34,789 nucleotides of DNA, from positions 1-34,789 of the forward strand of contig JAKAZS010000030.1 of the NCBI GenBank assembly GCA_021815785.1, read 5' to 3'. Shown here one piece after another: positions 34,701-34,789 of this stretch (position 1 is its first letter; the number at the start of each line of letters is the position of its first letter). The notes below the pieces were generated by a model that searched no databases, was not told where the DNA came from, and saw only the letters and a list, made by a program, of their open reading frames with translations. The position numbers and the translations under genes were made by a program. The DNA is from a bacterium (GTDB lineage: Bacteria > Cyanobacteriota > Vampirovibrionia > Obscuribacterales > JAKAZS01).

Positions 34701-34789
34701 CCCTATATACCAGAAACAATCTCGGCTGGACCACCTGATAAACATATATCTGGTTTATTAACACGCAGGGTTGGTAGGTTTGTAAATGA
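28779..34789 (+). CDS. Giant secreted YD/RHS protein with transglutaminase-like head (partial, C-terminus beyond window)
   Basis: The ATG at 28779 (TAGGGA 4-5 nt upstream) opens a frame that stays open to the right edge, 2,003 codons. An overlapping ATG at 28775 stops at once. Residues 1-35 are a Sec signal peptide (FISIFLILSVISQQLGISALA). After a ~150-residue Lys/Asn-rich linker comes a transglutaminase-like domain (~217-365) with GRGNDFDECALMVALINQ, then THLLLQV and YVFDPSFK supplying His and Asp. Whether a catalytic Cys is correctly placed is unclear. Around residue 850 is the entry motif IEPIDLFTGNYLYAHNDLSI (DUF6531-like), then about 25 YD motifs (e.g. FTYDALNRV, YTYDGLDRL). The RHS core (YSPFGE, RYYSPSLGRFLQPDPIGYSG) ends at FGLD near residue 1945. 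About 59 residues of a variable C-terminal domain follow, unrecognised, with VWHNVAYFGAHFSIGY and ISAGPP motifs. By analogy with WapA/RHS toxins, the YD part forms a shell around this domain. Confidence 0.9.
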   Translation, partial: MFISSHARRYSRVFISIFLILSVISQQLGISALANPSELSTNLNQVSEQVLNSNKDKTTNSFNTFKNLIANKINGSFANFSKQSKSNSSSIAKATKQKSVNSLDFKKLKQSKLNVTIPKTNTNTKISSQRIPHNPAYKRLILKPVSPDESRLFIENRKLPKNIYTKPIPVLKKSLKNSGSLILQPSNTKLPGKPSFSTDNTLTGSLATTNTVPGPASIAELARALTVGQPNTDTAIQNIFQYVYNNIDNEISYGVRRGAFGCLMDGRGNDFDECALMVALINQLNPNITCTYNLGSIQLTPSQVQNWLNVDTSQLTALSNLLAFGGIPNTLTANSDGSLNNAVITHLLLQVTNGSTTYVFDPSFKQYTYTSGVDLTNITGFNFNQFIAQATLGASLTTNPPSVQNLNQTNIQNLISAYANNLINWIKNNQPNASTAQIIGGKTIVQVTTPQHNTSLPYQDPNVTPITFTSIPSSYNTMFEIQIPGGVTNPAISVSFSSNQIYGQRLTLFYNYDFSNNTYIPVLYLNGSTVATGTAISFGDITPVEFTTTFPYAGSTPFSITQDLISYNPYFISTSFGGSSRQMAEYHRSLMTANIQAGYASDSEPVLGESLAMMWFTHSAEQRQAVDIVDSLNNTYSFFPVDGGLTGFSYYGTTTTGAPEFDIQESIIASSTLSNVYNNGQLSFDNIALHGSAFECAVIQQLTNTTAVNTAKILTLMNTNGFNFYFGNANNWASVSAALINTYGSATIDSLYNRFINNGFNLILPQYQQSTNEITLSNWTGYGYYSFNDKCIGTFISNGLQGGSGTQAMSPASFESGLEVEMPDIGNANDPNNVNSGRLTIEPIDLFTGNYLYAHNDLSIGSTQFPYGLTFTRYYSSGSNNNIGSLGAGFTHNYNINTFTTSDGYQGMGSDSPIDGAGSIAEIMVTNSILSDLINSLSTSSVNYYDLVVAAICNNWFIDNLTTNEVIVNLPNDNQAYILLPNGTFNAPLNTANKLNYYGSTQIFTLNTPQNISWAFNANGQVFKWANLNGISLTYIYDSSNRLSLVRNTFGHVLYFNYNYSGNPNFISSVNDETGRSVSYTYSGNNLTAFTDENNNAISYAYDANSRMLSYILPAFNTTNFVTNTYDTLGRVETQADALSNQWTYYLANYRTQENDPNGNSRIKFFNKQGSVYRDINQLGQEIDNSYDGLNRVILSTMPQGNSIGYTYDSNNNVLTTTANPEPGSPLTPLTSTFTYHPYWNKVTSSTDPLGNTYNYNYDLYSGNLLSIQEPNVNGQTPVLTYTYNNVGQVLTSTDETGIVTQFNYSPIVMDLISIIHDYGTSSHLNLTTSFSYDNVGNLLTVTDPNGNTTNYSYNVLRQLTQSSAPLNDLTQYSYDANSNVIKVQSQSSDVTNPWQIITKTYNAANQVLTSSTQADNYTPSAPVYNTTTFTYDNLRRLSTTTDPIGNLTTYNYDALSRISSIIAKLTNTQNVTVQTNTYTLNGKLATISDANSNTTSYTYDGLDRLITTTYPDASTQSQTYDNDNNVLSSTLRNGNTITFTYDALNRVLTNSPQNMSLTSYTYDLADRVLTTSTPAVSGDPSTGIFSYGYDTAGRLISETTPDNLVTSYTLDNNSNTIKLTYPDSYYVSSSYDALNRLTNIYLNGSTTSAATYAYDDLSRVVTLNLANGASSSYSYYINNDLNTLANTYNSTSNVTFTYGFNANNQITTQWVSDSSYMWHPASGGTTDYTANNLNQYTSVGSTNNLTYDKTGNLLTYSNLSFTYDTLNQLTKAINSSTTVNYEYDPLNRQTIKNVTSGNDTRYLYSSNEIIATYNQATGTLTNRYIHGLSIDDLVSTVSSAGTVTYCQSDQEGSIVANTDSSGNVLSTFSYSPFGESNNLTASGFGYTGQLYDSETGLYNYKARYYSPSLGRFLQPDPIGYSGGLNLYTYTVNDPLNLSDIFGLDPEVYIVWHNVAYFGAHFSIGYLDLDKNHKPYIPETISAGPPDKHISGLLTRRVGRFVN

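Overview
This is an AT-rich bacterial window with dense genes on both strands, ordinary codon use, several GTG/TTG starts and no RNA genes, insertion sequences or CRISPR that I could find. An O-antigen-ligase-like membrane protein, a haemagglutinin-like giant adhesin and several Sec signal peptides point to a diderm bacterium. The primary sigma factor is short (318 aa, no region 1.1), as in cyanobacteria-like lineages, and most accessory genes look unfamiliar. An uncultivated lineage (for example Melainabacteria-like) is possible, but I cannot fix the taxonomy.

Layout. (1) 1-4619, minus: an ECF-type sigma factor followed by a putative zinc-binding anti-sigma protein. After its ~95-residue head, that protein carries more than 1,180 residues of nested tandem repeats and runs off the left edge. 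(2) 4780-5520, plus: an unrecognised protein. (3) 5528-9714, minus: primary sigma factor, MgtE Mg2+ transporter and acyl-CoA carboxylase beta subunit. The 3' end of the sigma gene is partly duplicated just behind the gene. (4) 9893-12284, plus: a 31-aa basic micro-protein, tryptophanyl-tRNA synthetase and an O-antigen ligase/polymerase-like protein. (5) 12287-15058, minus: a 74-aa protein, a ClC Cl-/H+ antiporter with CBS domains and a secreted protein. (6) 15164-15484, plus: a rhodanese. (7) 15590-21030, minus: asparagine synthetase, a REC-like/GAF/GGDEF/HD-GYP c-di-GMP protein and two small hypotheticals. (8) 21167-34789, plus: a secretome island.

The island is the most interesting part. 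It begins with a secreted protein related to the one at 12287-13045. Then the order alternates: a 74-aa secreted single-YD-repeat peptide, an 1,826-aa repeat-rich beta-helix adhesin, a second 73-aa secreted YD peptide, and a giant secreted YD/RHS protein (over 2,000 aa, truncated by the window) with a transglutaminase-like head, about 25 YD motifs, an RHS core and the start of a variable C-terminal domain. The two miniature YD peptides share a signal peptide, one YD hairpin unit and an invariant C-terminal Cys-Ser-x-Ser-Gly-Cys. They also share a promoter-proximal sequence element. They may be a small-protein partner system for the two giant surface proteins, which I infer only from layout and conservation.
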